DNA from: Salvator merianae
Lineage: Eukaryota; Chordata; Lepidosauria; Squamata; Teiidae
DNA length: 64,000 nucleotides
Direction: 5' to 3'
Assembly (NCBI GenBank): GCA_003586115.2
Contig: QVOM02000102.1
Coordinates: forward strand, 283,731-347,730
Every line of letters starts with the position of its first letter. Position 1 is the stretch's first letter. A program made the position numbers and the translations under genes. Below, piece after piece: positions 35,162 to 47,707 of this stretch. Under the pieces are notes generated by a model. It was not told the DNA's origin. It worked only from the letters and a program-made list of their open reading frames with translations, and did not search any database.

Positions 35162-36175
35162 AACCCTTGTTGACTTCTCATAATATATTGTAGTAAGCTG
35201 TGTTTGATCTGTACAGCTCTGTGGGGTACTGTAACTCAGCCATGACAGGGTCTGCTTGGCCCTGCACCCTCGTGACTGATGTAGTGAGCCGGCAATGTGC
35301 ATTGTCCACACGGACATACATGCAGACAGCCATCACACTGCCGTAAATACTTGCAAAAGCCAGTAAACAGGAAGCAGGACTACATACTTCCTCAGTGCTT
35401 AGCCTTGCTGTTCCCAGGGCCTAGCAAGAACCCCTGCCACAATTTTGGTGCCCTGGAGACAGTGGGTGGTGCACAGACAGCACACTCATGTAAGCAGAAC
35501 ACTATATGCATAATGCTCAACAGCGATTCCCCATGGAACCCTAGTTAGAGCGTCACCAGGATCTGCGTGCAGATCCTGCTTCAGTATAGCGAATCACAAC
35601 TTTTACTTTCAGTACGTAGTGGGACCTAATGTGAACTGTACTTGGGATCCGATAGAGACAAATTAATGTGAAATATAACTTTTTTCTCTCAGCCCTGTTA
35701 GATAAAAAGACACAAACTAGTACTCCCTGAGTAACATGTTTGATCCATCAAAGAATGGTTAGAGAGATCATTTTCCAGCCAGTACTCTTTCCCCAAGTCT
35801 TTGCATGAATCATTCCTGATCCATGGACTGGTGCTGCAGCATTTCAACTGAGTTGCATTTATGACCCATCCAACACACTAATCAATAAACAAATTTCCTG
35901 GAGGCCCCACAAGTAGAAGTTTGGAAGGAATTATGACAGTTGTAGTCCAAAAAAAAGGTACTTCTTTAATCTCTGCTCTTTCATGCTAGACTAGAAGACA
36001 CTTGATGACTCAAGGAGAGCATCTTACAGTTTCTCACCGATGCAGGAAAGAAATTAGGAGTATACCTATCAATTTGATGTGTGCTGCTTTGAACAACAAC
36101 TCTGTGAGGGTCTTTTTTGCCACAGCAGTCCAGCTGTAGAGGTGCTATTTGCCACCTTGACCCAAGTATCCCTCA
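35162..36175 (-). other. PAMR1 intron, no recognisable feature
   Basis: A GC-richer stretch at 35200-35580 may be an unrecognised repeat. No coding evidence. Confidence 0.4.
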
Positions 36176-36179
36176 TAAA

Positions 36180-36700
36180 AGTGTAAGAGGAGCCCTGCTG
36201 GATCAGGCCAGGATCCATCTAGTCCAGCATCCCGTCTCACACAGTTGCCCACCAATTGCTTCTGGGCATTCTCAAGCAGAAGACAAAGGCAAAACCTTCA
36301 CCTGTTTTTTGACTCCCTGCAAATGGCCTTTAGAGGCATTCTGCCTGTCTCTCCCACCTGGAGGCAGTACCTAGGCATCCATTCTAGTAACCATTGATAC
36401 ACCTGGCCTCCATGAATCTGTCCAATCTATTCTCAAAGCTATCCAGGCTGATTGCTATCAACACTTCTTCTGGTAGTAAATTCCACAGACAAATGATGCT
36501 GGGTGAAAAAATACTTCCCTTTGTTGGTCCTAACTCTCCTACCCATCAGCTTCATAGAGTGCCCCTGATCCTAGTGTTGTAAAAGAATTTTTCTCTATCC
36601 ACCTTTTCCATACCATGCATGGTTTTATATACTTCAGTCAGGTCCCCTCTTAAACGCCCTCTTTCAAGCCTGACGAGGCGAAGACATTGTAGCCTGATTT
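36180..36700 (-). pseudogene. CR1/L3-type LINE 3' end
   Basis: Reverse complement of the sequence at 53960-54540, comprising the 3' UTR (AGACAAAGGCAAAACCTTCA) and the end of the reverse-transcriptase ORF. Decayed by indels and not coding now. Confidence 0.8.
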
Positions 36701-38340
36701 CATAAGGAAGCACCTATCCTCTGGTGCTCTCTTCAGTCACGTGGAGACATGGCCTTAGACTCTAGTAAATTATCAATGCACATTTTGTCTATTTAGACAG
36801 TCTCATCCATATAGTGAATTGATGAACAGAATAAGAGCAGGTCACTAAACTGCAGAAGACAAGGCTGCAAAGGTTGTTCTCAGCTGCCAGCACGTAAACT
36901 GTGATTGTGCATCTTTGATTTGTCTGAATGTGGTGGCCCCATGTGTCTATAGGAGAGTTTACCTCTTGTTTCTAACACCAGCAATATGAACATACCACAT
37001 GTTAAATACTGTATCTTAATAGCTTCTGTTTACTGCAAAATTTCCTGCAAGACTTCTTTGCTCTTTTGTTGTTGTTTTTTTAAAGCTCATGTTGGTTTAC
37101 CCTCAATTACCCTCCATTAAATGCACTCTGATCAAACAGCTCAGAAGGGTTCACTGTCACTGTTACATTCTGCACCAGGACTCATTGGTTCCCAATGTGA
37201 AAGGCTGGAGAATTAATTACTTTGCCCCCATGGCTGTCATTAGGATGCCGTTGGGATATGCCAGGATCCGCTGCACTGTACATGATAATGGGACTTCCCA
37301 CACTGTAGAGAGAAAACCTAGCACTGTTGCTGGCTTCTACCTCAAAACAACCTGAGACAAAGCTGCAGGAAACATTCTTCAGAAGGATTGACAAGGTCCT
37401 TGAATCACCTCAGAGAACATTCCCCCTTTCGTTTCAAGGGGGCTTTTGAGTACCCTTTATTGCTGCTGCCTTTGACAAGAAAGAACAAATGCACAGAGAT
37501 GGTGGTGTGAAAGGAATACTGAATGCACCTTTTTCGGGAGAACGGTACAGGCTGAACTTGCAGAACACTCCTGCCAAGGAAACAGGATTGGCCAACAAAG
37601 CAGGTGGTCCAAAAACTAAAGAGAGAGTCATTCAAAGAGTGCCCCAAAGGAAATGCTCATATTTGCCACGAATATTCTTTGCACGAGGTATTACTGTGAT
37701 CAGATCAGATCTTCATTTTCTATCTTAGACTTTCCAAGGGTGGTTTATATAATGCCCTGCTACCCCTCTAAGCAAATCAGCAAACTAACTCTACCATCTT
37801 CCAGTCAAAGGGATCTTTTATGTGTTACTGAAGCGAAAGGCTTGCAAAGAAGAGAATAATTTACACCCTCAGAACTAATCCTGGCAAATCCTGCCTTGTT
37901 CTTGAGTTGGGGAAAGAAAGAGTGAGAAAAGAATCCATTTTGGAAGATTGTCAGCCTCACTGTTTCTTTTCTGCCAGAAAAAGAGGGAGAACTCTTTCTG
38001 GGACACACAAAATTTCTTGCTTGAGGCCAAAAATTTAGAGAGAGGGAGGGAACAACAGTATGATCTTGTCAATAATTACAATTCACATTATGGGCCAATA
38101 CCAGTGACAGTTTTTTGTCTTTAGGATTTCTTTGGTCCTCAAGGGGTCCTCTGAACACAGTTTCTCTCCCTTGAATCTTTCAACCAATTCTACTAAAAGA
38201 TTAGCAGATCTGAAAAAGCAAGGAGCTACAGAGACATAGGTGGAAAAGAAATTGCGATAGCTTTGAAGTAAGTAATGATTTTAAAGAAATAAAGGAGTAG
38301 AACAGCTAGGCGAACCAGTCTGGTGACTTCCATATGTTCA
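36701..38340 (-). other. PAMR1 intron, no recognisable feature
   Basis: Frames at 37089-37859 and 37805-38072 lack recognised domains or splice-supported exons. Confidence 0.45.
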
Positions 38341-40565
38341 CCTGTTTAAAGACCTAGCTAGACTCTGGAATGCACAGGAATACCCATAGATGCTAAGTGG
38401 ACAAGGGAACACATTTTTTATACCCCAAATCCTTCCCTAGGGCTAGGCGAGAAACTAGACTGATCAGTCTGGGAAGAGGTAAACAAGGAAGCTGGACAAC
38501 AATCAGACTATCCAGGTCACATAAATGCATTGTATTAATCTAATCAAGTATTCAGTTTGGGCACCCACAATAGTCTTGCAGCTGCTCTTGCCCAAGCACA
38601 AACCCATAACAGCTTAACTTGTTACCAGTCATGGTCTAGGCACATGTATTATGTGGGGAAATTAGCTCATCTAACCATAAACCCTAATGAGATATTTAGT
38701 GCTTTATGGCTTTAAAAACAATAAATTGGCAAGTACTCTGTTAAAGCAATACATGAAGTAGGCAAGACTCCAAAAAGGCAGCTTCTCTGATAAAGAAGAA
38801 ATTTTATTAAGAGAGCAGCATCAAAAGAGGGAAATGGTAATTTCCGGCAGGCGCTGTGCAGAGCACTTCCAAGAGGTCGAAAATACAAGCAAAAGGGAAT
38901 CCCAGTGAATGACGTAGGCACAAGGCAAACCAAATAAAGAGTGGTAGCGTGGCACAGGAAAAATATCATTGGTGAGGTGATCTGAGGTGGACTTCGGAAA
39001 TTTGAAAGGCACAGAGAAGAGGAAGGGAAGAACCTAATCTAAAAAGATCCTACACTATATCCAGGAGTTTTAACCTAACCAGGAACAGTCAGTTCTTCTC
39101 CTCGCCGTTGGGAAATGGACTTGGGAATGACATTCAGGTAGAAGAGATGAAACCAGACCGGAAGAACTTCTTTGCTAGAGCCACAGAAAGTGAGTTTTTG
39201 TGCAACAGCTGAACTTTGCTGCCTAGCTAGAGCGTGATTTAAAGAGCTGGCAAGCAAGCAGTTTGTATGCAAAGACAGCAAACTAGCAGGAGCGAGAGTT
39301 TTAGAATGCAGCAAGCAGCCTCAGTCTGGAGCATAGTGCACAGTGGCAGCTGGATCCAAGGCTTCTAGGCAGCAGGTGGTGGGGACAAGATCAGGAACCA
39401 TAGAGTTGGCGGGGGTGAATCATAGTAATGACAGAAGATCATGGGAGGAGAGAGAGAGAGAACTACTCCCAGTGTCTTACTTTTATACTCTCTAAATCTG
39501 GGAGCAGAGACTCTGTCCCTACAACCCAGCCCAGGGTGGGGGGGTCAGGAATCCCGTACAGGTAAATGACAATCTCCAGGTAGGAAGGGAGTCAGGAAAA
39601 CTAAACAAGTAGAAGGTACAATCCATGGGGTGGGGACTGAAGGTTCCATGCAGGTGAATGGTGAAGGAGGGGCTAAAGGAACAGCGAGAAAATGAACAAA
39701 GGAAATACATGACTCAGGATGTTCTGGCTTCAGGACAGAGAGGATTTTGATTACCCATCCGAATTGATGACTTGGTTCCACTGCAGACAATAATCCAATC
39801 GGACAAGTAACAATAGGTTCAAACTGAACACATTAACCGTATCCAGCATTCCAGATAAAGATTTCTTTATTTACTGTAAATAAAGGTTGGTCTGGGTTGC
39901 CAAATAGCTCTTATGCTATAGTGCCTTGTTTTTCTCACAGAATTCATTCACAGCTGTATTTGCCAAGATAAATAGATTATTTACTGTTTGGCCAATCCTT
40001 TGCAAATGCAGATTTGTTCATCTTCTGCGCTGCAGGTAAACAACTTATTTTGCAATCTTTTCCTTCCTTGTCAGAATGGATGCTTGTATTTTAAAATATA
40101 TTTTTGGATGATTCATATGGCCTGATACAGAAATCTCAGGTTTTCTGTTCATAATTCTGTACTTCCAGACCAAATGCCAATAATACGCCAATTGCACAGT
40201 ATTCATATAATGTCCAGAGGTGTCTGTGCCTTGGCAGAGCCCTGCCTTGGTTGACACTTCAATTACAAAGTAGGTGATTCTGGGAAGCACATGGCTACAA
40301 ATTGTCACCTTCCTGTACCACATTCACAGGATTATCTCAAGACTGTAAAAACAACTTTGAGCAGGAAAAATAAACAAGGTTGAAGATTTGGAATCAGTGG
40401 TCCTCAGAAGGAAGAGGAGTGAAGTTGGTGTGGGTTCTACCACCATTGCCTTGAATAAGATCCTGGCCTGAATACAAGTCCCATTGCTACAAATGGCTCC
40501 TGGCACCATCTGGTCCAGATCAGTTGCCAAGGTTCTTATAATGACAATAATCACAATATACAACA
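38341..40565 (-). mobile_element. LTR-like repeat interrupted by a second LTR-like unit
   Basis: The outer pieces 38390-38640 and about 40310-40565 are homologous to contiguous sequence at 57100-57350 and 57320-57548, so about 1.7 kb was inserted between them. On the minus strand the outer repeat starts TGTTGTATATTG and has a TATA-like box (GTATAAAAA, 38414-38424). The inserted unit has its own TATA-like box (GTATAAAA, 39481-39490) and an AATAAAA signal near 38810. LTR identity is inferred; no gag, pol or env sequence is seen. Confidence 0.45.
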
Positions 40566-41440
40566 GTTGTGCAGAGAACCACCAAACCACATGTGCAGCT
40601 TAAAACATATATTTTTGCTTTTACAAAACTGTGCATTTTGTAGTAAATGACATGTTGTAGTTGTTGGACTCCAGCTCACATCAGCCCCAGCTAGCATAGC
40701 AAATGGCCACAGGGACACCTAGAAGGTCAAAGTTTCTTCAACTCTGCATGAGGTTTTTTGCTGTTGTTCCTTAACATTCATCATTTTCTTCCTCTAAATA
40801 ACCCTGCTACACAACATTTTGATATGCAGTTTAATTCTTTTGATTATCTTTGCATAAGGAAAACATTTAGCAACTTGACTTCTCCAGGTCTGGCTGAAAG
40901 AACGTAGTCAAGATGATGACTGACCATAGTCTTAAGCTATCTCAGGAAATACAAAGTTGTATTTCATACAGATTATGTTAGAAACTCAGGAGGTGTACAG
41001 TCTTAAGGAAAAATAAGAAAAAGCCTGCTGGATTCAGGCCACAAACCTATTAGCCCTTTTTGGAGGGAAAGGGGGTTGACCAAGAATGTGCCTATAGGAA
41101 GCCTATGAGCAGGACGAAAAACCATAAAAGGCTCTGCAGGTTTTTTCCAGGCCAGCTGGTATTCATGGGCACTGTGCCACTGACACTGGAAATAATATCC
41201 ACCTACTCATCATTTATCATATTCAAGAAGGCAAAACAAATATGTTAGCCTTAAGCCAAAAGGAATGAAATAATAGAAAAAATAATTCATGTACTTTCAC
41301 CTCAGCCAAAATACTGAGAACAAAAGCAGATTTTGATAAAGACAGTATATGACTAGGCTTTAAGCCAGGTGAAGCAAGTGCTTAAGTTTCAGTTTATTTA
41401 TTCTCATTGAAATCAGTAGGACACTGGTGGCTGAAATCAA
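40566..41440 (-). other. PAMR1 intron, no recognisable feature
   Basis: Non-coding between repeats. Confidence 0.5.
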
Positions 41441-41444
41441 AGGC

Positions 41445-41690
41445 TGCATTCACACACAATTAAAAAGAAGCACCTCAAAGGTGGCTCAGAGATGGGTCAA
41501 AGATGATAGGGGCACGTGCCCATGTACCTGTACCTAGAATGCTCATCCAACTTTCATACACATTAAACGCCAGATAATGCACTTCCAAAGCACATTAGAG
41601 GTAGATGGAGTGAGAACATGAGTGCCACACACTACCGCTTCTAAGACACTTTTAAGCTGCTTTTTTGCTGTGTTTGAACAAAAAAAAAAT
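41445..41690. mobile_element. Short DNA element, group D
   Basis: Left end AAGGCTGCATTCACACACAA; interior TGCACTTCCAAAGCACATTA and AAGCTGCTTTTTTGCTGTG; right end poorly preserved. Compare 24345-24540. Confidence 0.5.
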
Positions 41691-42214
41691 CACAGAAATA
41701 GTAAACATTTGAGCACAAAGAACATTGTCATCAGTACTGTGTTGTATAGGAAGCTCAACTCAAGACTGATATGCAGACATCTAACTGGAGCAAATTAAAC
41801 TCCCATAGATCATACCTAGCCCCTCATTTAGAAGGTTAGATATCTTAAAATTTCATATTTTTCCTCTTTGTTGTTGATTGTAGGTTGCAGTTTTTGAATA
41901 TCTATTGCCTCCAATCATCTCCATACTGTGCTTATCTTTTGACGTTTCCTCTCACAATATTTCAAGTCATGCTGACGTTCTCTTCATCTTGTCTTTAACA
42001 CTCTCCCCATCTCTCCCAAACAGGCTTTCCCCCCAAATAATTCCAAGCAAATAATCTGATATATAATCTCCTTGATTTTACCACTTCTTTCCCTCTCTTC
42101 AGCTATTGAGCAATCCTCTCAATCACATTCTGAATCACATAACCTTACTCTCCCTAACTGTTGTCTTAAAGCAGCTGAAGCTGAGCGAAGTTTCAGTTAG
42201 CTTTCCTAAACTCT

Positions 42215-42545
42215 GGGCCTTTTCACACTTTTCACTTTGGAATGGTCAAGTCCGACTATTCCAAGGTGGAACAGTCCCTGCGGTCTGGCGGCCAGCCACA
42301 CTGTGAGAACTGGGTTTCCAGCACTTGCAGTGTGAATGCTGGCCACCTCGCTATGACAGCGGCTGCAGAAATGTCTGACCGCTGCCATGGTGACCACAGA
42401 CATGGCATGTGATTTTGTTGTCCCCAGCTAGTAGCGATCAGGAGAGTCTGCAGACACTTCCGATCGCTCAGGCCTCTGCAAAATGCTGGCGTGTTGTGCT
42501 AGTAAGTGTCTAATCGTTCACTAGCACTAAAGTATGAACAGGCCC
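42215..42545. mobile_element. Short DNA element, group C, best-preserved copy
   Basis: Left GGGCCTTTTCACACTTTTC, right AAAGTATGAACAGGCCC, inverted over about 16 bp. A hairpin (GGAATGGTC...GACTATTCC) near the left end corresponds to the palindrome at 12412-12449. 331 bp, non-coding. Confidence 0.7.
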
Positions 42546-43242
42546 ATGCATTAATCTACCCATCCCAAACCCATTATCTCACAAACTCATTATTAGGGAA
42601 AGTGAAAATGCTACATTTTAATGCAGCCTTTTTCCGGCCTGCACTATACTCTACTTATGGGTCTATTTGTCCTAAAAATGAAAACTTTGGCAAACTGCAC
42701 ACAATATGTCTAACACTTACAACAAGAAAGCTCCAGCATTAACTACAAATCTTCATTCACAACTCCCCTTATCACAAAATTTCCAACTTGGGTTCAAAGT
42801 CGTGCAAAGAAGGCTTTGAAATAGTGCTTGCAAACTTATGCTGCCTGTTCAGTTAAAAAGTAAAAAAAAACAGAATTTAATAACTATTATTTAAACAGCA
42901 TATGGAGTAATTAAATGGAACAGCAGAAGACCCCTAGATATTGATCTGCTGAAATATTAGACTCCCTTGTTATGCTTTGTTTCATATAGTCATTGAGTGT
43001 TCATATTGTATTTTCAGTTGACAGCAAAAATCTATTAATAAATCAATAATTTTGCATCTGAAACAGAAAGGAATCAAGATGAGGAAGCTGCAAGATACAA
43101 TACATGGACATACCCCCCCCCCCCCACACACACACACAAAATACATCTAGCTATACATTCCTTGTTCTTAGAAGAGCTCCTGAGCACCACCTTCTGGTCA
43201 GACCGGAATACAACAATAAATCGTGGATCACTATTTTCTTCT
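42546..43242 (-). other. PAMR1 intron with C-run and (CA)n
   Basis: A run of 13 C at 43113-43125 followed by (CA)n to 43138. Nothing else recognised. Confidence 0.6.
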
Positions 43243-43335
43243 TTCTAAGAACGTAAGAAATGCCTCACTGAATCGGACACATAGACCAGACCAGCTACTC
43301 CAGCAGTCTGTTCTCACAGTAGTCAGCCAGTGGCA
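43243..43335 (-). mobile_element. CR1/L3 3'-UTR fragment
   Basis: TAAGAACGTAAGAAATGCCTC and AGACCAGCTACTCCAGCA match the reversed LINE tail, diverged. Confidence 0.55.
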
Positions 43336-45100
43336 TGCGGAAGCCCGGTTCTCTTTCTCATTCCTTTTCCTTCTTTTTCTCCTTCTCCTTCAGTAAGGTT
43401 ACCTTGTCTCCTTTATAATTATGTGCATATTCAGAAAACATAATCATATTCTTGCCTCCCCCAGTCCATAAGCTGGCTATGGCATATCTGTCAACGTGCT
43501 TGCAAAATTATATAAATTCATACCAATAAAAAAAGCATATGGACAAAATGAGAAAGAATAAAATGATGCATATCCTGCCTGTGACTTTCCTCTGTGGAGG
43601 AAAAAGACCCCAAAAATGAATGTTAACACTAAATTGATAAATCTGCATAGAGGGATGAACCTTTTCTTATGTCAGCTGCTCTTACTGTTGCCTAACTATC
43701 AGAATCTCCAATTTCCCTGAACCTTTTTTTTTTAATTTGCTTTCACCAAAATGTGTTATCTGCAAGGAACTTTAAAAGAAATTTAAAGGAAGCCATTTTT
43801 CCAGCAGAAAAAATGTAAAAGAATTAGAACATGGAAATGGCCATGGACAACAAATTACCAGTGGGCATTTGCCTTCTGGAAGCCTCCAAGGTCCTGGAGA
43901 GATATTTGCAGGGATGCTTTAGCTCTGGAGTTCAAAGTTCCCCATCTGGCATGGAAATCCAGCCATGCTGAGGTATATCTATACAGACTTCAAATCTACT
44001 TGCTATCGAACATTCAGCCCCCAAATGCTGAAATACAGTCAGCTATATATCCGAACATGCTTAAATTCATGTATAAACGGAATTCAAGCAGATGTTTAGA
44101 AGCACCTCAAGATGCCTGCATAGGCAGGACTAGAAGGTGTGTTTTATGCTCACTCCACCTTCCCCAGCTCCCTCTGGAGCTAAATGCAGCTACCACCTCT
44201 AGTTTGGATAACCTCTTGTTTGCCCCAGCTTTGGTTGCATTGGAGATGGAAGCTTCAGCTGCAGGTGATGCTGGGGCAGGAAGATGCCCTAGAGGCAGCA
44301 GATCAACTGCTTTGGGACGGGCACTAAGGCACTTTTGAGCCACTTTTTGCTGTATATGAAAGAAGCCTGAAACTGTCCAGTGTGGATCTGATGGAAGGGG
44401 AAGTAGTCTAGTGGACATGACCACATGGCTGTTAAACCTCGCAGCAGCAGCCAAGGTCCTCTCCTTCCAGTGCTTTGGCTTGGCTTGAGGCTGGGATTCA
44501 AGCCCATGCCTGGTTGTGGGAATAGACATGTGCTATGTGGCCCTGCATGGGGATGATGACATGATCTCTAACAGATATTATTTTCTCTCCATCTGGCCTT
44601 TTTGGATCCTCTAAGAACAGTCATGCCAATAAATCTAATTGTGTGGATTGGCTGCAAACTATCTCTACAAAACACAAATCCACATTATCCTGCAAGTACA
44701 TTTTAACTAATTCATTAAGTAGTGCAGGAGGTTGTGCTGAACTAGACATCATGCTACCATGAGAATTTGTTGTTTCCTAATGTTGAATCAGAATGCCTCA
44801 AGCCTTGTGCCCATTGGGCAACAGGTATTCTTAATGGGGTTCCTACTGATTCAGGCGGGAACTTCTCTTCACTGAAATATTTCTTCAGTGGAAAGAAAGC
44901 TATGTGCTCGTAACATGGTATAGGCAAAGGATCCTGGACTTTGACAGTGACTATTGCTTTCTAAGCATCAAAAAACCCAAATTATAAAGATAAATATGTA
45001 CTTGCATATATTCTGATGTCTCCTTATTTTTGCACTCCTTAGAGAGTAAAAATTCAGGATACGCTTCTGGATGTCATTGACTAATAACTGGAATCATTCT
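43336..45100 (-). other. PAMR1 intron, no recognisable feature
   Basis: Frames at 44000-44529 on both strands have no recognised homology. Confidence 0.45.
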
Positions 45101-45111
45101 AAGTCTTTGTG

Positions 45112-45300
45112 ATTGATCTTGCTGGGTAACAAGTCATGTCCGACTCCTGGTTGACTGTATGCATGGACATCTCTATGCAGTTTTCTTGGCAGAAATACAG
45201 AAGTTGTTTGCCATTGTCAACTTCCAGGGAGAGTCTGGGATCAAACCAACAACCCTGTTTTCCAGGCTGCTTGCATTACCTCTGAGCTATAGCCTCTCCC
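45112..45300 (-). mobile_element. tRNA-derived SINE with intact target duplication
   Basis: Same family as 2341-2541. The head (45227-45300, 74 nt) carries TAGCTCAGAGGTA and GGTTTGATCCC, and its ends GGGAGAG and CTCTCCC are complementary. The body repeats CAATGGCAAAC and GGACATGACT. It is flanked by AAGTCTTTGTG at 45101-45111 and 45301-45311. Confidence 0.85.
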
Positions 45301-45702
45301 AAGTCTTTGTGGTAGGAAGAGGCTAAAATATTAGTTTGTAAACAAATGGAGCCCACATTGTCCAAGATTCTGAAGTTGCTGTCATTGTAACAATATCCTG
45401 AATACTGTACTGTAGCTACTGCAGTTGGAATCAGCTGCACAATTCATCTGGTCGTTAGCTGTATTCCCCTTCTTCCTTACTCAAAGTATTACTGATCAAG
45501 TGGTTTGCAGGTGGGATCATTCACATGCCAGTCTGCCCCTCCCCGCTCTTATGAACATTCTAGGATAGAAAAGGTGGATTAGAGGTGCAAGGAGAACACA
45601 ATGGTCACATGCTACTGAGCAGTCCTGAGCTGCTTTTCTTTGTTGTTATGTATGAACACAGCCTACCTCTGTGCTGTAAGGTTTCTCACTGGCAATACTC
45701 AC

Positions 45703-45831
45703 TCATACAGTCTCCTCCATACCAGCCTGCTCTACATTCTGCACAGTAGATGCCCTTGATGTAGAAGTTGTCTAATGTTCCTCCCCAAGATCCGTTGCGG
45801 CAGGACTTGCAGTTTTCAAAAATCATGCAGC
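45703..45831 (-). CDS. PAMR1: PAMR1 exon, second Cys-rich segment
   Basis: 129-nt exon between a pyrimidine-rich acceptor (TTTTTCCAG) and a consensus donor GTGAGT. The split Gly codon from the previous exon is completed here, followed by [19 protein letters not shown] and, further on, [13 protein letters not shown]. Six cysteines are present. The NGS triplet is a potential N-glycosylation sequon. The segment leads into the CUB domain: the last base is the first base of the Arg codon preceding the CUB CG dipeptide. Its product is extracellular. The intron to the next exon is about 11.4 kb and holds a SINE, several DNA-element copies, a CR1/L3 fragment and an LTR-like repeat. There are no stops or frameshifts. 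Confidence 0.95.
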
Positions 45832-45994
45832 CTGGAAAAAAGAAAGAAGCCACTGATCAAAATTCAGTAGTTGTTATACTCATTTTGCTTGAATTGAACA
45901 TGATTTTCATTTTTATTTTTTGCCTGTGAATACCAGAGAGAGAATGCTTCTTATACTCAAGACACAGGCAAGTTTATTGAACTAGATCAAATGC

Positions 45995-46038
45995 AAAAAA
46001 AAAAAAAAAAGACTTGAAAATTCAGTGAATTTTCAAGT
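45995..46038. repeat. A16 run followed by a perfect 12-bp hairpin
   Basis: Sixteen A residues, then ACTTGAAAATTC, a 3-nt loop and GAATTTTCAAGT. Confidence 0.85.
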
Positions 46039-47530
46039 ATCTACTGATTATTGCATCATAGGCAGTTACCAGCTCTTTCATCTGTTGATTTCACCCTCCT
46101 TTTTGGCAGAAAGTTGCCTTATATCAAGTCAAAACACAGATCCATCTTTATTAGCCATGGACCAGGCACCAGGTTGGAAAAGAACGGCCGACTTTTACCA
46201 CTTCTCCCCTCCTGGAAATTTAGCATGTGTTCTGCTGCTGAATGGTAGCCCCTCCTAAACAGCACTGCTGCCTTAGCATTTGTGATCAGGTGGCCAATAA
46301 ACCCTCCAAAAATTCACAGGTGACCATTCATACAGCATAAGATGGGTCACCATACCCATACAATTGGGAAATGCATCTGCGCCATTCTATACATTCAAGT
46401 GATTTCTTTACTGTGTATCTGCATATAATAACTTTGGTTACAACAAGGATGAAGTGACAATTTCACAATTCAACACAATGCAGTAATCATATTTTAAAAC
46501 CTTTAGAAAGGTGGGCATTGATGAAGAGCCCATTCATAATTTGAACAAACAGATTGGGGGTTGGCCATTCAGAACCTGGATCTTGGTGGAGTTTGAAACT
46601 CACTATGTTCAAATATGGAGCCGTGTACCTATGGAAGACTGGTGGACTAGTTAAGTTCTAGCAAAAATAAATATGTTGAGATTAACTTGTGCATGCATAT
46701 TGGAAAGAATGAGTGTATGTGTGCTGGGGGTGCAATTCATTGCAACTGAGAGACTATCTTGAACAATATTTGCAGGAAATAATGATTTTTTTCAATTCTG
46801 GCTGGAAAAATGCAGCGTATCTAAAATCTATAGTTCCCTGGATTCTAGACAATGAATCCTTCTTAAAATTTAAGTGATGGCTTGACACACACAAGCTGTT
46901 GGATTGGAATAACAAAATGATGTTCCCTTTAGTTAATGCTTACTTTTGGAATTTCAGTATTCCCTAACGATAAGACAAGAATATAGATCCAAGGTAAACA
47001 ATTCAAAATAATCCATAATAGGAGTATATTTGTTTCCACTGGCTGCTTCTTCTTTATCCCTTCAGTATACTATTTTTTTCTCATTCCTCTTTAGAATCTA
47101 AGTTCAGCAACTTTGGGCCAATCATTTTAAATAATACAGTGTCCAAAACAGGCTTTAGAGACTAAGGAACTAAAATTGCCATCTAGTTCTGAAGCCAACA
47201 ATGACTTTACTCTCTGGAGGGCTTCCAGGTATACATGGTGAAATTCTGGAAACTTTCACCTCCTGGTATGAGTTTCTATTACTAGGAAAGAGGACATGCT
47301 AATGACAATGTGCTAAATACATTAACTCTCTCCAGTTCAATGAGCACATTTGACTTGGCAACAAACCAGCCCCAAAGATAGAAAAACTACTCATCATCAA
47401 GGACTGGCTGACCAAACAGGCTGCAATACTCTCTTAAACACAGGCAAGAACATCACAGATATGCACAATGATCCATGTCTAATGTGAACATCCACCAAGT
47501 GAATCAAGTCACAGCAATAAATCAGCATAC
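46039..47530 (-). other. PAMR1 intron between the Cys-rich exons
   Basis: Intronic sequence with a consensus donor at its high-coordinate end. No recognised repeat. Confidence 0.6.
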
Positions 47531-47707
47531 CTGGATGTATTAGACAAGAGTCACACTCGTTGTCTTCATTCCTGCAGCAGGGGATGGTGTAACCCACCAC
47601 TTCTTTCCTTCCAGGACACACACACTTGATCTGATCGTACTCACAGCATTCTCGACACATGATGTTCCACTCAGCTCCAGGACAATTTTCATTGATCACT
47701 GTGTATT
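47531..47707 (-). CDS. PAMR1: PAMR1 exon, N-terminal Cys-rich region
   Basis: Coding exon of PAMR1, a secreted multidomain protein with a serine-protease-like C-terminus linked by literature to muscle regeneration. The 177-nt exon is bounded on the minus strand by an acceptor ending TTCTGCAG and a donor GTATGC. It encodes about 59 residues beginning [15 protein letters not shown] and ending CDSCLIHPG. Ten cysteines are visible, including two CC pairs (RECC and IPCC), which matches the conserved start of mature PAMR1. The first codon is completed by one base from a preceding exon (phase 1), so the signal-peptide exon lies further upstream and is not identified here. The reading frame is open and joins in phase to the exon at 45703-45831. 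The identification is very secure. The exact 5' boundary rests on splice consensus only. Confidence 0.95.

Noticed and set aside
45227..45300. Functional tRNA gene
   Set aside because: A/B boxes are present but the D-stem register is offset, no sound anticodon arm forms, and it is the head of a SINE with a target duplication.
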